From: Cherax quadricarinatus
Lineage: Eukaryota; Arthropoda; Malacostraca; Decapoda; Parastacidae
NCBI RefSeq assembly: GCF_038502225.1
Contig: NC_091293.1
Coordinates: 6,333,467-6,397,466 of the forward strand
DNA: 64,000 bases
Reading direction: 5' to 3'
In this document: piece by piece, positions 44,285 to 54,900 of the stretch
How positions within the stretch are numbered: the first letter of the stretch is position 1
Layout: every line of letters begins with the position of its first letter
Translations under genes and position numbers: made by a program
The notes under the pieces: model-generated
The model's database searches: none
What the model was told of the DNA's origin: nothing
What the model saw: the letters and a program-made list of their open reading frames with translations, nothing else

Positions 44285-44375
44285 AAATAAAGAGAGAGAA
44301 AGGAAAAGTGATTTTATCACTTCGTTCGCTTTCCTCGCTCATAACAATTACCCGTTAGTATGTTAAGTGTTGGAG

Positions 44376-46615
44376 TGGTGGTAAAGTGAGTGAGTGTTAG
44401 TTGTGGGACAGTGAGTTCTAGTGTTGGCACAGAGAGTGCTAGTGTTGGTACAGTGAGTGCTAGTTGAGGTACAGTGAGTGCTAGTGTTGGTATAGTGAGT
44501 GCTAGTGTTCGTACAGTGAGTGCTAGTTGTGGTACAGTGAGTGTTAATGTTAGTACAGTGAGTGTTAGTGTTGGTACAGTGAGTGCGAGTGTTGGTACAG
44601 TAAGTGCTAGTGGTGGTAAAGTGAGTGATAGATGTAGTACAGTGAGTGTTAGTAAAGTGAGTGCTAATGTTGCTACAATGAGTGCTAGTGTTGGTAGAGT
44701 GAGTGCTAGTGGTGGTACAGTGAGTGTTAGTGATGGAACAGTGAGTGTTAGTGTTGGTACAGTGAGTGCTAGTGGTGGTACAGTGAGTGTTAGTGGTGAT
44801 ACAGTGAGTGTTATTGCTGGTGCAGTGTGTGGTAGTGTACAGTTAGTGCTAGTTGTGGTACAGTGAGTGTTAGTTTCAGTACATTAAGTGTCAGCGTTGA
44901 TAAAGTGCTAATGTTGGTACAGTGAGCGCTAGTGTTGGTAGAGTGAGTGCTAGTGTTGGTACAGTGATTGTTAGTGGTGGTACAGTGAGTGTTTGTGTTA
45001 GTAAAGTGAGTGTTAGTGCTGGTGCAGTGAGTGGTAGTGGTGCACAGTTAGTGCAAGTTGTGGTACAGTGAGTGTTATTGTCAGTACACTGAGTGTCAGT
45101 GTTGGTAGAGTGAGTGCTAATGTTGGTACAGTGAGTGCTAGTGTTGATACAGTGAGTGCAAGTGTTGGTAGAGTGCTAGTGGTGGTACAGTGAGTGTTAA
45201 TGTTGGTAGAGTGAGTGCTAGTGGTGGAACAGTGCTAATGATGGTTCAGTTAGTGTTTGTGTTGCTACAGTGAGTGCTAGTGGCGGTACGGTGAGTGCTA
45301 GTGTTGTTACACTGAGAACTAGTGGTAGTACAGAGAGTGCTAATAAGGACACAGTATTAGTGTTGATACAGTGAGTGCTAGTGATGATTCAGTGAGTGTT
45401 AGTGATGGTACAGTGAGCGTTAGTGATGGTACAGTGAGTCCTAGTGTTGGTACAGTGAGTGCTATTAGTGGAGTAGTGAGTGCTAGTGCTCGTACAGTGA
45501 GTGTTAATGTTGGTACAGTGAGTGTTAGTGGTGGTACAGTGAGCGTTAGTGGTGGTACAGTGAGTGCTAGTGGTGGTACAGTGAGTGTTAATGTTGGTAC
45601 AGTGAGTGTTAATGTTGGTACAGTGAGTGTTAGTGGTGGAACAGTGAGTGTTAATGTTGGTACAGTGAGTGTTAGTGGTGGTACAGTGAGCGTTAGTGGT
45701 GGTACAGTGAGTGTTAGTGGTGGTAAAGTGAGTGCTAGTGGTGGTACAGTGAGTGTTAGTGGTGGTACAGTGAATGCTAGTGGTGGTACAGTGAGTGTTA
45801 ATGTTGGTACAGTGAGTGTTAATGTTGGTACAGTGAGTGTTAGTGGTGGTACAGTGAGTGTTAGTGGTGGTACAGTGAGTGTTAGTGGTGGTACAGTGAG
45901 TGCTAGTGGTGGTACAGTGAGTGTTAGTGGTGGTACAGTAAGTGCTAGTGGTGGTACAGTGAGTGTTAATGTTGGTACAGTGAGTGTTAATGTTGGTACA
46001 GTGAGTGTTAGTGGTGGTACAGTGAGTGATAGTGGTGGTACAATGAGTGCTAGTGGTGGTACAGTGGGTGTTAGTGGTGGTACAGTGAGTGCTAGTGGTG
46101 GTACAGTGAGTGTTAGTGGTGGTACAGTGAGTGTTAGTGGTGGTACAGTGAGTGTTAGTGGTGGTACAGTGGGTGTTAGTGGTGGTACAGTGAGTGCTAG
46201 TGGTGGTACAGTGAGTGTTAGTGGTGGTACAGTGGGTGTTAGTGGTGGTACAGTGAGTGCTAGTGGTGGTACAATGAGTGCTAGTGGTGGTACAGTGAGT
46301 GTTAGTGGTGGTACAGTGGGCGTTAGTGGTGGTACAGTGAGTGCTAGTGGTGGTACAGTGAGTGTTAGTGGTGGTACAGTGGGTGTTAATGTTGGTACAG
46401 TGAGTGCTAGTGGTGGTACAGTGAGTGTTAGTGGTGGTACAGTGAGTGTTAGTGGTGGTACAGTGAGTGTTAGTGGTAGTACAGTGAGTGCTAGTGGTGG
46501 TACAGTGAGTGTTAGTGGTGGTACAGTGAGTGTTAGTGGTGGTACAGTGAGTGTTAGTGGTGGTACAGTGAGTGCTAGTGGTGGTACAATGAGTGCTAGT
46601 GGTGGTACAGTATTA
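44376..46615. repeat. 21-bp minisatellite, block A
   Basis: Units of AGTGAGTGYTAGTGGTGGTAC. The left part (44376-45370) is diverged, with GTTGGTAC variants and deletions that break frames. From 45371 the units are homogeneous and keep a 424-codon frame (VSVSGGT and VSASGGT repeats). The T variant (TGTTAG) dominates here, while the C variant (TGCTAG) dominates in block C. Confidence 0.95.
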
Positions 46616-47363
46616 CGATTAACCTTAGGATTAGTAATATATTAGGCCTGAATATAGGAGATGTTTAATATGTAATATACTCATGGAAAATCGTAATAAG
46701 GGTTTGTACAATGTGGTGATGAAAAGACTGCTTTAAATCTTGTTTTTTAATGTAAAGTAATTTAGGTGATATTCTATATAGTATTTTAGAATGGTACCTT
46801 TACTTATAAAGAAATAACACTTAACAGACTTATAACTTACATATCGTTTACAATTACATTTTCCGACTGAATGGGTATTTACATATGAATTTGATAAAGT
46901 TAAATTGGTCACTCAAACCTGAGACGATCCAAGCTTAATAATTTAAGTCTCTTTAAACACTGAAGAGATTTTACTTGGTGAAAGTTTTACAAATAATCTA
47001 CTTTCAAGTGACTAAGAGAATAATATTATATTGCTGAATAACTTCTCAGTCAAAGTAAACGAGTAAGTAGAGAGGACCTTCTCCAGACTGAGAGAAGTGT
47101 TGTCCTGCTTATTCTACCCCACTCACACCTGACGTCAGCTGCTTCAGGTGAGTGGTGTAGAGGTGAGGCCAAACAAACAAATTGGTAGTTACCAGAATAA
47201 ATGAATACACAATGAAAAATGGAAAAGATGAAAATGAATATCTAATTTTATAAAGCTGATTACTCTCGTTTTAGCATTTAACGATGGTAATCGCAATGTA
47301 ACATTAGAAAGATGAACAAATATGAAAGACATATACATCTTAATTGCACTTCTGCGAAACATA
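46616..47363. other. A/T-rich interlude between satellite blocks
   Basis: About 750 bp of non-repetitive sequence with no recognised element. It separates blocks A and B of the 21-bp satellite. Confidence 0.5.
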
Positions 47364-47617
47364 CAGTGAGTCTTAGTGTTTGTACAGTGAGTGTTATTGG
47401 TTGTACAGGTAGTGCTAGTAGTGGTACAGTGAGTGCTAGTGGTGGTACAGTGAGTGTTATTGGTTGTACAGGTAGTGCTAGTAGTGGTACAGTGAGTGCT
47501 AGTGGTGGTACAGTGAGTGTTATTGGTTGTACAGGTAGTGCTAGTAGTGGTACAGTGAGTGCTAGTGGTGGTACAGTGAGTGTTATTGGTTGTACAGGTA
47601 GTGCTAGTACATAAGAA
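47364..47617. repeat. 21-bp minisatellite, block B, with 63-bp higher-order unit
   Basis: A perfect or near-perfect three-unit pattern (GTGAGTGTTATTGGTTGTACAGGTAGTGCTAGTAGTGGTACAGTGAGTGCTAGTGGTGGTACA, 63 bp) repeats about 3.5 times. It is cut at 47617 by the LINE. Confidence 0.9.
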
Positions 47618-47733
47618 CATAAGAATGTAGGAACACTGCAGAAGGCCTACTGGCCCATACGAGGCAGGTCCTTATCAAAACGACATCTACCTAAAGCTAC
47701 TCAAGAAATAACTCCCGTACCCCTTGACACCAA

Positions 47734-50697
47734 TCAAACCCAGCCCCTCCCACTCATATATTTGTCCAGTCTCTTCTTAAAGCTACCCAAGGTCCTAACC
47801 TCTATCACCCCACTGGGAAGACTGTTCCACGCATCTACAACTCTGTCAGAAAACCAGTACTTACCTATGTCCTTTCTAAATCTAAATTTATCCAACTTAA
47901 ATCCATTATTCCTGGTTCTTACGTGGTTCGACACCCTCAGTACTTTATTAATGTCTCCCTTGTTTATTCCCGTCATCCACTTATACACTTCAATGATATC
48001 TCCCCTAATTCTACGCCTCTCCAGAGAGTGGAGATTTAAGGCTTTAAGTCTATCTTCATACGGGAGGTTCCTTACACAGTAAATCATTTTAGTCATTCTT
48101 CTCTGTATGTTCTCTAATGAGTCTATGTCCATCCTGTAGTAAGGGGACCAAAACTGAGCAGCATAATCTAAATGAGGCCTCACTAGTGATGTATAGAGCT
48201 GTAAAATAACTTTTGGACTTCTGTTACTTATACTTCTTGAGATAAATCCAAGTAATCTGTTGGCCTTGTTGCGCACACTGAGGCACTGCTGTCTTGGCTT
48301 TAGATTTCTGCTTATCATGACTCCCAAGTCTTTTTCACATTCTGTATGACCAAGCTCTACTTCACCTAGATTATAGCTTCGAGGGTTATTTTCATTACCA
48401 AGGGCAAGTACCTTACACTTATCCACATTAAACTTCATCTGCCATTTCTCAGACCAAGACATTAATTTGTTCAAATCGTCCTGGAGTTCATTGATATCCT
48501 CCTCAGAGTGAATTATACGGCCTATCTTTGTATCATCAGCAAACTTACTCATGTCACTTGTAATCCCTTCATCAAGGTCATTAATGTAAATTATGAACAA
48601 GAGAGGGCCTAAAACTGATCCTTGTGGAACGCCACTAGTGACTAATCCCCATTCAGATTTCACTCCATTAATGGTAACTCTCTGCTTTCTATTGGTAAGC
48701 CATGCCTCAATCCATGCTAGAACTTTACCTCCTATACCATGAGCTGCCACTTTTCTTAAGAGTCTCTTGTGAGGTACTCTATCGAAGGCTTTATTAAAAT
48801 CCAAATAAACAATATCATATTCCTTATCACTGTCAACTGCCTCAAATGTTCTATTGAAGAACGTCAGTAAGTTTGTCAGGCAGGAACGACCTCTCGTGAA
48901 TCCATGCTGAGATTCATTTATCAAGTTATGCTCTTCAAGGTGACTTCTGATAATGTCAGCTATAATTGATTCTAATAACTTGCCCACTATAGATGTCAGG
49001 CTTATTGGACGGTAATTTGAAGGAGTGGACTTATCCCCTGATTTGAATATAGGAACCACATTAGCCATCTTCCACATCTCTGGCACAACACTGGTAAGGA
49101 TGGACGCATTGAATACACTCGTTAATGGCTGACTAAGCTCCATCTTGCATTCCTTAAGTACCCTTGAAAACAACTCATCTCGTCCCGGGGACTTATTTTG
49201 TTTCAGTTTGTCTATCTGTTTAATAACCATGTCCCTCGTGACAGTAATATTAGTTAACTTAAATTCATCAGGAACTAAATAATTGTTAATTACTGGAATC
49301 TCATTTACATCTTCCTGTGTAAAAACTGACAAAAAATAGTCATTAAATAAGGAACACATTTCCAGTTCATTATCCGTCAGCTGTCCATTCCCAGATTTCA
49401 GAGGTCCTACTTTTTCCTTCACCTTCGTCCTATACACTTGAAAGAACCCCTTTGGATTAGTCTTTGATTCATTAGCAACTCTAATTTCATAGTCACGTTT
49501 AGCCTTTCTAATCGCCTTTTTTACTTCTCTTTTAAGCTGAACATATTGGTCAGTAAGGTTAACCTCTCCTCTTCTGATGCGCCTATAAATTCCCCTTTTC
49601 TCCCCTAATAGATGCTTTAGCCTCCTGTTAACCCATTTGGGATCGTTATTATTAGACCTAATTTCTCTCTGGGGAATGTATATACTCTGGGCACTGTGTA
49701 CATTATTAAGAAAACAATCATAAAAGCAGATCCCTTCATATTCATAAGTATGATTATCGTCAATAAAATCATTAGCTAGATAACCCCAATCAAGATTAGA
49801 CAGATGTTCCCTAAGTCCATTATAATCGGCAGAACGAAAATCGGGGATTTTTACTGTATTATCATTATTCTTGCATTCCCAATTAATGCTAAAGGTGATG
49901 GATTTGTGATCACTTGCGCCAAGCTCTTCAGTGATCTCCAGATTATTCACGAGTGTTTCCTTATTTGACAAGACTAGGTCTAGCAAATTATTACCCCTGG
50001 TAGGTTCAGTTACACTCTGTTTCAGAAAACAGTCCTGAACTGTTTCCATGAAGTCACTGGACTCTAGATTACCTGTCAAAGAATTCCAGTCAATTTGGCT
50101 AAAGTTAAAGTCCCCTACTATGACTACGTTACTGTGTCCAGAAGCCCTAACAATTTCGTCCCAAAGAAGTCTCCCTCTATCGTGATCCAAGCCTGGAGGT
50201 CGGTATATTACACCTAGAATTAGTTTTTCTTGACCCTCCACGAACTCTACCCAAACAGACTCTGTTACTGCTCCATCTATTTTTATACCTTTTTTTATGC
50301 AACAATTAATATTTTCTCGAACATACAATGCAACTCCTCCCCCCTTCCCATTACATCTATCCACATTGAATAACTTAAATCCCTGAGTATTACACTCAGC
50401 AGTCATATCCCGACTCTTTAAATCATACCACGTTTCAGTTAATGCAATGATATCAAAGTTCCCAGCACATGCTACCAAACGTAGTTCATTAATTTTATTT
50501 CTTGCACTTCGACTGTTAGCATAAAATACCATCATATGTTTTTTCTTCTGCATATTTTTCCTATTCATCTTTGTTTTTACACAATTTCTGAAATTATCAT
50601 TACCCAGAGTTACTCCATGACAGTTACTATTAAGATTCTTAATATCAGAGCATAAGTCAATATATCCATACTCATTATTAATCATTTCTAAACCCAT
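47734..50697 (-). CDS. LINE ORF2: APE endonuclease and reverse transcriptase
   Basis: 987 residues, unbroken. The N-terminal endonuclease shows LTETW (86-90), GVIYRPP (162-168), GDFNFSQIDW (195-204) and ASDHKS (261-266), the Glu/Asp/His set of APE-type nucleases. The RT shows NYRPISLTSIVGK (561-573), HGFTRGRSC (598-606), the first catalytic Asp in YLDFNKAFD (631-639), [13 protein letters not shown] (689-701), and the FADD box with two catalytic Asp (719-722). The C-terminus has ERRRIRGDIIEVYKW and ends in YMSGRGWV. The protein would nick target DNA and copy element RNA at the nick. The start at 50697 is the first ATG; a later start near the endonuclease (about residue 45-56) is possible. Confidence 0.92.
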   Translation of the reverse strand: MGLEMINNEYGYIDLCSDIKNLNSNCHGVTLGNDNFRNCVKTKMNRKNMQKKKHMMVFYANSRSARNKINELRLVACAGNFDIIALTETWYDLKSRDMTAECNTQGFKLFNVDRCNGKGGGVALYVRENINCCIKKGIKIDGAVTESVWVEFVEGQEKLILGVIYRPPGLDHDRGRLLWDEIVRASGHSNVVIVGDFNFSQIDWNSLTGNLESSDFMETVQDCFLKQSVTEPTRGNNLLDLVLSNKETLVNNLEITEELGASDHKSITFSINWECKNNDNTVKIPDFRSADYNGLREHLSNLDWGYLANDFIDDNHTYEYEGICFYDCFLNNVHSAQSIYIPQREIRSNNNDPKWVNRRLKHLLGEKRGIYRRIRRGEVNLTDQYVQLKREVKKAIRKAKRDYEIRVANESKTNPKGFFQVYRTKVKEKVGPLKSGNGQLTDNELEMCSLFNDYFLSVFTQEDVNEIPVINNYLVPDEFKLTNITVTRDMVIKQIDKLKQNKSPGRDELFSRVLKECKMELSQPLTSVFNASILTSVVPEMWKMANVVPIFKSGDKSTPSNYRPISLTSIVGKLLESIIADIIRSHLEEHNLINESQHGFTRGRSCLTNLLTFFNRTFEAVDSDKEYDIVYLDFNKAFDRVPHKRLLRKVAAHGIGGKVLAWIEAWLTNRKQRVTINGVKSEWGLVTSGVPQGSVLGPLLFIIYINDLDEGITSDMSKFADDTKIGRIIHSEEDINELQDDLNKLMSWSEKWQMKFNVDKCKVLALGNENNPRSYNLGEVELGHTECEKDLGVMISRNLKPRQQCLSVRNKANRLLGFISRSISNRSPKVILQLYTSLVRPHLDYAAQFWSPYYRMDIDSLENIQRRMTKMIYCVRNLPYEDRLKALNLHSLERRRIRGDIIEVYKWMTGINKGDINKVLRVSNHVRTRNNGFKLDKFRFRKDIGKYWFSDRVVDAWNSLPSGVIEVRTLGSFKKRLDKYMSGRGWV

Positions 50698-50711
50698 ACC
50701 TCTAACTAATC

Positions 50712-51551
50712 CTAGTTTAAAGTTCTAACAACCCCCTCAACTGAGTTAGCAAGAAAACCCACACCTGCCCTGGATAAGTGAACCCCATCCCTGGCATACA
50801 TGTCATTTCGGCCATAGAAGTTGTCCCAGTTGTCAATGAATGGTACTGCATTATTCTTACAGTGTTTATCCAGCCAACAATTAATACCAATTGCTCTGGA
50901 CAACCATTCATTACCAACACCTCTTCTTGGCAAAATGCCACATATAACAGGGCGCCCCCCCTTCTTCCTAATCATGTCTATAGCTGTCCTGAACTTTCTA
51001 ACTAAATCCTCACTTCTACGCTTGCCTACATCATTGCCTCCAGCACTGAGGCAAATAATAGGATTGATCCCATTACCGTTCATGATGTTGTCAAGCCGGC
51101 TAACAATGTCCTCCATCCCAGCCCCAGGAAAGCATACCCTTTGTCTCCTACTCCTGTCCTTCAAGCAGAATGCCCTATCCATGTATCTAAGCTGGCTATC
51201 CCCAACAACAACAATATTCTTACCTTCCTTGTTGTCGTTCGTCGTGACGATCCCAGTAGTAGACTCACATTCGTCGGGTAGCACCGAGAATGCGTTGGAG
51301 GTTTCCACGGGAGTTTCCACAGCAGTCTCTTTCTTCTTCATCGTTTCTGGCTTTCCATTCGTCTTCTTGATCGTCACCTTCGTCGTCCCCTGCTGTCCAG
51401 CCACTGACCACGATCCCTTCTTGACCTGAGGACTCGAAACAGGAGGACTACTACGAATCCTCTTGTTTTCCTCGGTCAATCGCCGTATCTCCATCTTCGC
51501 TGCCCTCAATTCTTCCTTAAGTTGCTGGTAAAGTTGCTCGATGGAGGGCAT
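50712..51551 (-). CDS. LINE ORF1: coiled coil plus SGNH esterase
   Basis: 279 residues. Residues 1-32 are a likely coiled coil (LYQQLKEELRAAKMEIRRL). A Lys/Ser/Thr-rich linker follows to about 110. From 112 there is an SGNH/GDSL hydrolase: IVVVGDSQ (Ser119), LSAGGND (Asn173) and DGVHLS (Asp255, His258), a full catalytic set. Esterase-type ORF1 proteins are known from CR1- and L2-like elements, where they bind nucleic acid and may act at membranes; the exact role is unsettled. The stop at 50712 is 14 bases before the ORF2 ATG, so ORF2 may be translated by reinitiation. Confidence 0.88.
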   Translation of the reverse strand: MPSIEQLYQQLKEELRAAKMEIRRLTEENKRIRSSPPVSSPQVKKGSWSVAGQQGTTKVTIKKTNGKPETMKKKETAVETPVETSNAFSVLPDECESTTGIVTTNDNKEGKNIVVVGDSQLRYMDRAFCLKDRSRRQRVCFPGAGMEDIVSRLDNIMNGNGINPIICLSAGGNDVGKRRSEDLVRKFRTAIDMIRKKGGRPVICGILPRRGVGNEWLSRAIGINCWLDKHCKNNAVPFIDNWDNFYGRNDMYARDGVHLSRAGVGFLANSVEGVVRTLN

Positions 51552-51720
51552 CTTGGTTCAGTCCACGGGAGCAAACAAGACACTTCTTCACAGAGTTAAG
51601 TATACGTCAGCACTCAAAGTACAGGTCACCACTCAAGAGCACACAAACAGGTCTTCACAGAGCTAAGTACACGTCACCACTGAGCTAAGTACACGTCACC
51701 ACTGAGCTAAGTACACGTCA
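51552..51720 (-). promoter_or_regulatory. LINE 5' UTR with short tandem repeats
   Basis: Three to four copies of GAGCTAAGTACACGTCACCACT and diverged relatives (GAGTTAAGTATACGTCAGCACT). Tandem 5' UTR repeats often serve as internal promoter modules in LINEs; that role is an inference here. Confidence 0.5.
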
Positions 51721-51763
51721 CAGTGAGTGCTAGTGGTGGTACAGTGAGTCTTAGTGTTTACTT

Positions 51764-51915
51764 AAGAACATAAGAAATGAAGAACACTGCAGCAGGCCTG
51801 TTGGCCCATACTAGGCAAGTCCTTTACAATTCATCTCACTAACAAAACATTTGCCCAACCCAATTTTCAATGCTACCCAAGAAATAAGCTCTGATGTGCA
51901 AGTCCCACTTGTTAG
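51764..51915 (-). mobile_element. CR1/L2-type 3' tail fragment in the satellite
   Basis: AAGAACATAAGAAATGAAGAACACTGCAGCAGGCCTGTTGGCCC, then about 100 bp ending at GTCCCACTTG. It has the same tail as part of 34683-34775. A second, separate insertion into the 21-bp array, severely 5'-truncated and non-coding. A short satellite stretch (51721-51763) separates it from the intact LINE. Confidence 0.7.
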
Positions 51916-54900
51916 TGGTGGTACAATGAGTGCTAGTGGTGGTACAGCGGGTGTTAGTGGTGGTACAGTGAGTGTTAATGTTGGTACAGAGAGTGCTAGT
52001 GATGGTACATTGAGTGTTAGTGCTGGTACAGTGATTGTTAGTGGTGGTACAGTGAGTGTTAGTGTTGGTACAGTGAGAGTGTTGGTACAGTGAGTGCTAG
52101 TGGTGGTACAGTGATTGGCAATGTTGGTACAGTGAGTGTTAGTGTTGGTACAGGGAGTGCTAGTGGTAGTACAGTGGGTGGAAGTGATGACACAGTGAGT
52201 GTTAGTGTTCGTACAGTGAGAGTTAATGTTGGTACAGTGAGTGTTAGTGGTGGCACAGTGAGTGCTAGTAGTGGTACAATGAGTCTTAGTTTTTGTACAG
52301 TGAGTGTTATTGGTTGTACAGTGACTGCTAGTTGTGGTACAGTGAGTGCTAGTGGTGGCACAGCGAGTGTTAGTGGTGGCAGAGTGTTAGTGGTGGTACA
52401 GTGAGTCTTAGTGTTTGTACAGTGAGTGTTATTGGCTGTACAGTGACTGCTAGTAGTGGTACAGTGAGTGCTAGTGGTGGTACAGTGAGTCTTAGCGTTT
52501 GGACAGTGAGTATTATTGGTTGTACAGTGAGTGCTAGTTGTGGTGCAGTGAATGCCAGTGGTTGCTCAGTGAGTGTTAGTGGTGGCACAGTGTGCTAGTG
52601 GTGATACAATGAGTGCTAGTGGTGGCACAGTGAGTGCTAGTGTTGGTATCATGGGTCTTAGTTTTTGTACAGTTAGTGTTATTGGTTGTACAGTGACTGC
52701 TAGTATTGGTACAGTGAGTGCTAGTTGTGGCACAGTGAGTCTTAGCATTTGTACAGTGAGTATTATTGGTTGTAAAGTGAGTGCTAGAAGTGGTACAGTG
52801 AGTGCTAGTGTTTGTACAGTGAGTGTTAGTGGTGGCACAGTGAGTGTTAGTGGTGGTGCAGTGAGTGCTAGTGGTGGTACAGTGAGTGATAGTGGTAGTA
52901 CACTGAGTGCTAGTGATGGTACAGTGAGTGCTAGAGGTGGTACAGTAAGCGCTAGTGGTACAGTGAGTGCTAGTGGTGGTACAGTGAGTGCTAGTGATGG
53001 TACAGTGGGTGCTAGTGGTGGTACAGCAAGTGCTAGTGATGGCACAGTGAGTGGTAGTGGTGGTACAGCAAGTGCTAGTGGTACAGTGATTGCTAGTGGT
53101 GGTACAGTGAGTGCCAGTGTTGATACAGTGAGTGCTATTGGTGGTACAGTGAGTGCTAGTGTTGGTACAGTAAATGCTAGTGATGGTACAGTGAGTGCTA
53201 GTGGTGGTACAGCAACTGCTAGTGATGGTGCAGTGAGTGCTACTGGTGGTACAGCAAGTGCTAGTGGTGGTACAGTGAGTGATAGTGGTGGTACAGTGAG
53301 TGCCAGTGTTGGTATAGTGAGTGCTATTGGTGGTACAGTGAGAGATAGTGTTCGTACAGTGAGTGCTAGTGGTAGTACAGTGAGTGCTAGTGGTGGCACA
53401 GTGACTGCTAGGGGTGGTACAGAGAGTGCTAGTGGTGGTACAGTGAGTGCTAGTGGAAGTACCATGAATGCTAGTGGTGGTACAGAAAGTTCTAGTGGTG
53501 GTACAGTGAGTGTTATTGGTAGTACAGTGAGAGCTAGTGGTGGTACAGTGAGTCTTAGCGTTCGGACAGTGAGTATTATTGGTTGTACAGTGAGTGCTAG
53601 TAATGGTGCAGTGAGTGCCAGTGGTTGCTCAGAGAGTGTAAGTGGTGGCACAGAGTGCTAGTGGTGGTACAGTGAGTCCTAGTGGTGGTACAGTGAGTGC
53701 TAGTGGTGGTACAGTGAGTCTTAGTGGTGGTACAGTAAGAGCTAGTGGTGGTACAGTGAATGCTAGTGTTGGTACCATGGGTCTTAGTTTTTGTACAGTG
53801 ACTGCTAGTATTGGTACAGTGAGTGGTAGTGGTGGTACAGCAAGCGCTAGTGATGGTGCAGTGAGTGCTAGTGGTGGTACAGTGAGTGCTAGTGTTAGTA
53901 AAGTGAGTGCTAGTGATGGTACAGTGAGTGCTAGTGGTGGTACAGCAAGTGCTAGTGATGGTGCAGTGAGTGCTAGTGGTGGTACAGCAAGTGCTAGTGG
54001 TACAGTGAGTGCTAGTGGTGGTACAGTGAGTGCTAGTGGTGGTACAGTGAGTGCCAGTGTTGGTATAGTGACTGCTATTGGTGGTACAGTGAGTACTAGT
54101 GTTGGTAAAGTGAGTGCTAGTGGTGGTACAGTGAGTGCTAGTGGTGGCACAGTGAGTGCCAGTGGTGGTACAGTGAGTGCTAGTGGTCTCACAGTGAGTG
54201 CTAGTGGTGGTACAGTGAGTGTTAGTCGTGGTACAATGAGTGCTAGTGGTGGTACATTGACTGCTAGTGGTCTCACAGTGAGTGCTAGTGGTGGAACAGT
54301 GAGTGTTAGTCGTGGTACAATGAATGATAGTGGTGGTACACTGAGTGCTAGTAGTGGTACAATGAGTCTTAGTTTTTGTACAGTGAGTGTTATTGGTTGT
54401 ACAGTGACTGCTAATAGTGGTACAGTGAGTGCTAGTGGTGGCACAGTGAGTGTTAGTGGTGGCACAGTGTTAGTGGTGGTACAGTGAGTCTTAGTGTTTG
54501 TACAGTGAGTGTTAGTGGCGATACAATGAGTGCTAGTGGTGGTACAGTGAGTGCTAGTGGTTGTACAGTGAGTGCTAGTGGTGGCACAGAGGTAGTGGTG
54601 GTACAGTGAGTGCTAGTGGTGGTACAGTGAGTCTTAGTGTTTGAACAGTGAGTCTTAGTGTTTGTAGAGTGAGTGCTAGTGGTGGCACAGTGAGTGTTAG
54701 TGGTGGCACAGTGTTAGTGGTGGTACAGTGAGTCTTAGTGTTTGTACAGTGAGTGTTAGTGGCGATACAATGAGTGCTAGTGGTGGTACAGTGAGTGCTA
54801 GTGGTTGTACATTGAGTGCTAGTGGTGGTACACTGAATCTTAGTGTTTGTACAGTGATTGTTATTGGTTGTACATTGGCTGCTAGTAGTTGTATAGTGAG

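Larger units (their letters stand above)
47618..51720 (-). mobile_element. Apparently intact CR1/L2-group LINE inserted in the 21-bp satellite
   Basis: Complete two-ORF element: 5' UTR (51552-51720), ORF1 (50712-51551), a 14-base gap, ORF2 (47734-50697), and a ~115-bp 3' UTR ending in octamer-like TTCTTATG repeats (47618-47632). Satellite sequence lies on both sides. The 5' UTR has tandem repeats of about 22 bp (CACTGAGCTAAGTACACGTCAC, 51655-51720). Both ORFs are open with all expected catalytic motifs. I could not define a clear target duplication, since the flanks are themselves repetitive. Confidence 0.9.

Noticed and set aside
45371..46645. 424-codon Ser/Gly/Thr/Val frame
   Set aside because: By-product of the 21-bp satellite. 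It ends as soon as the array ends.
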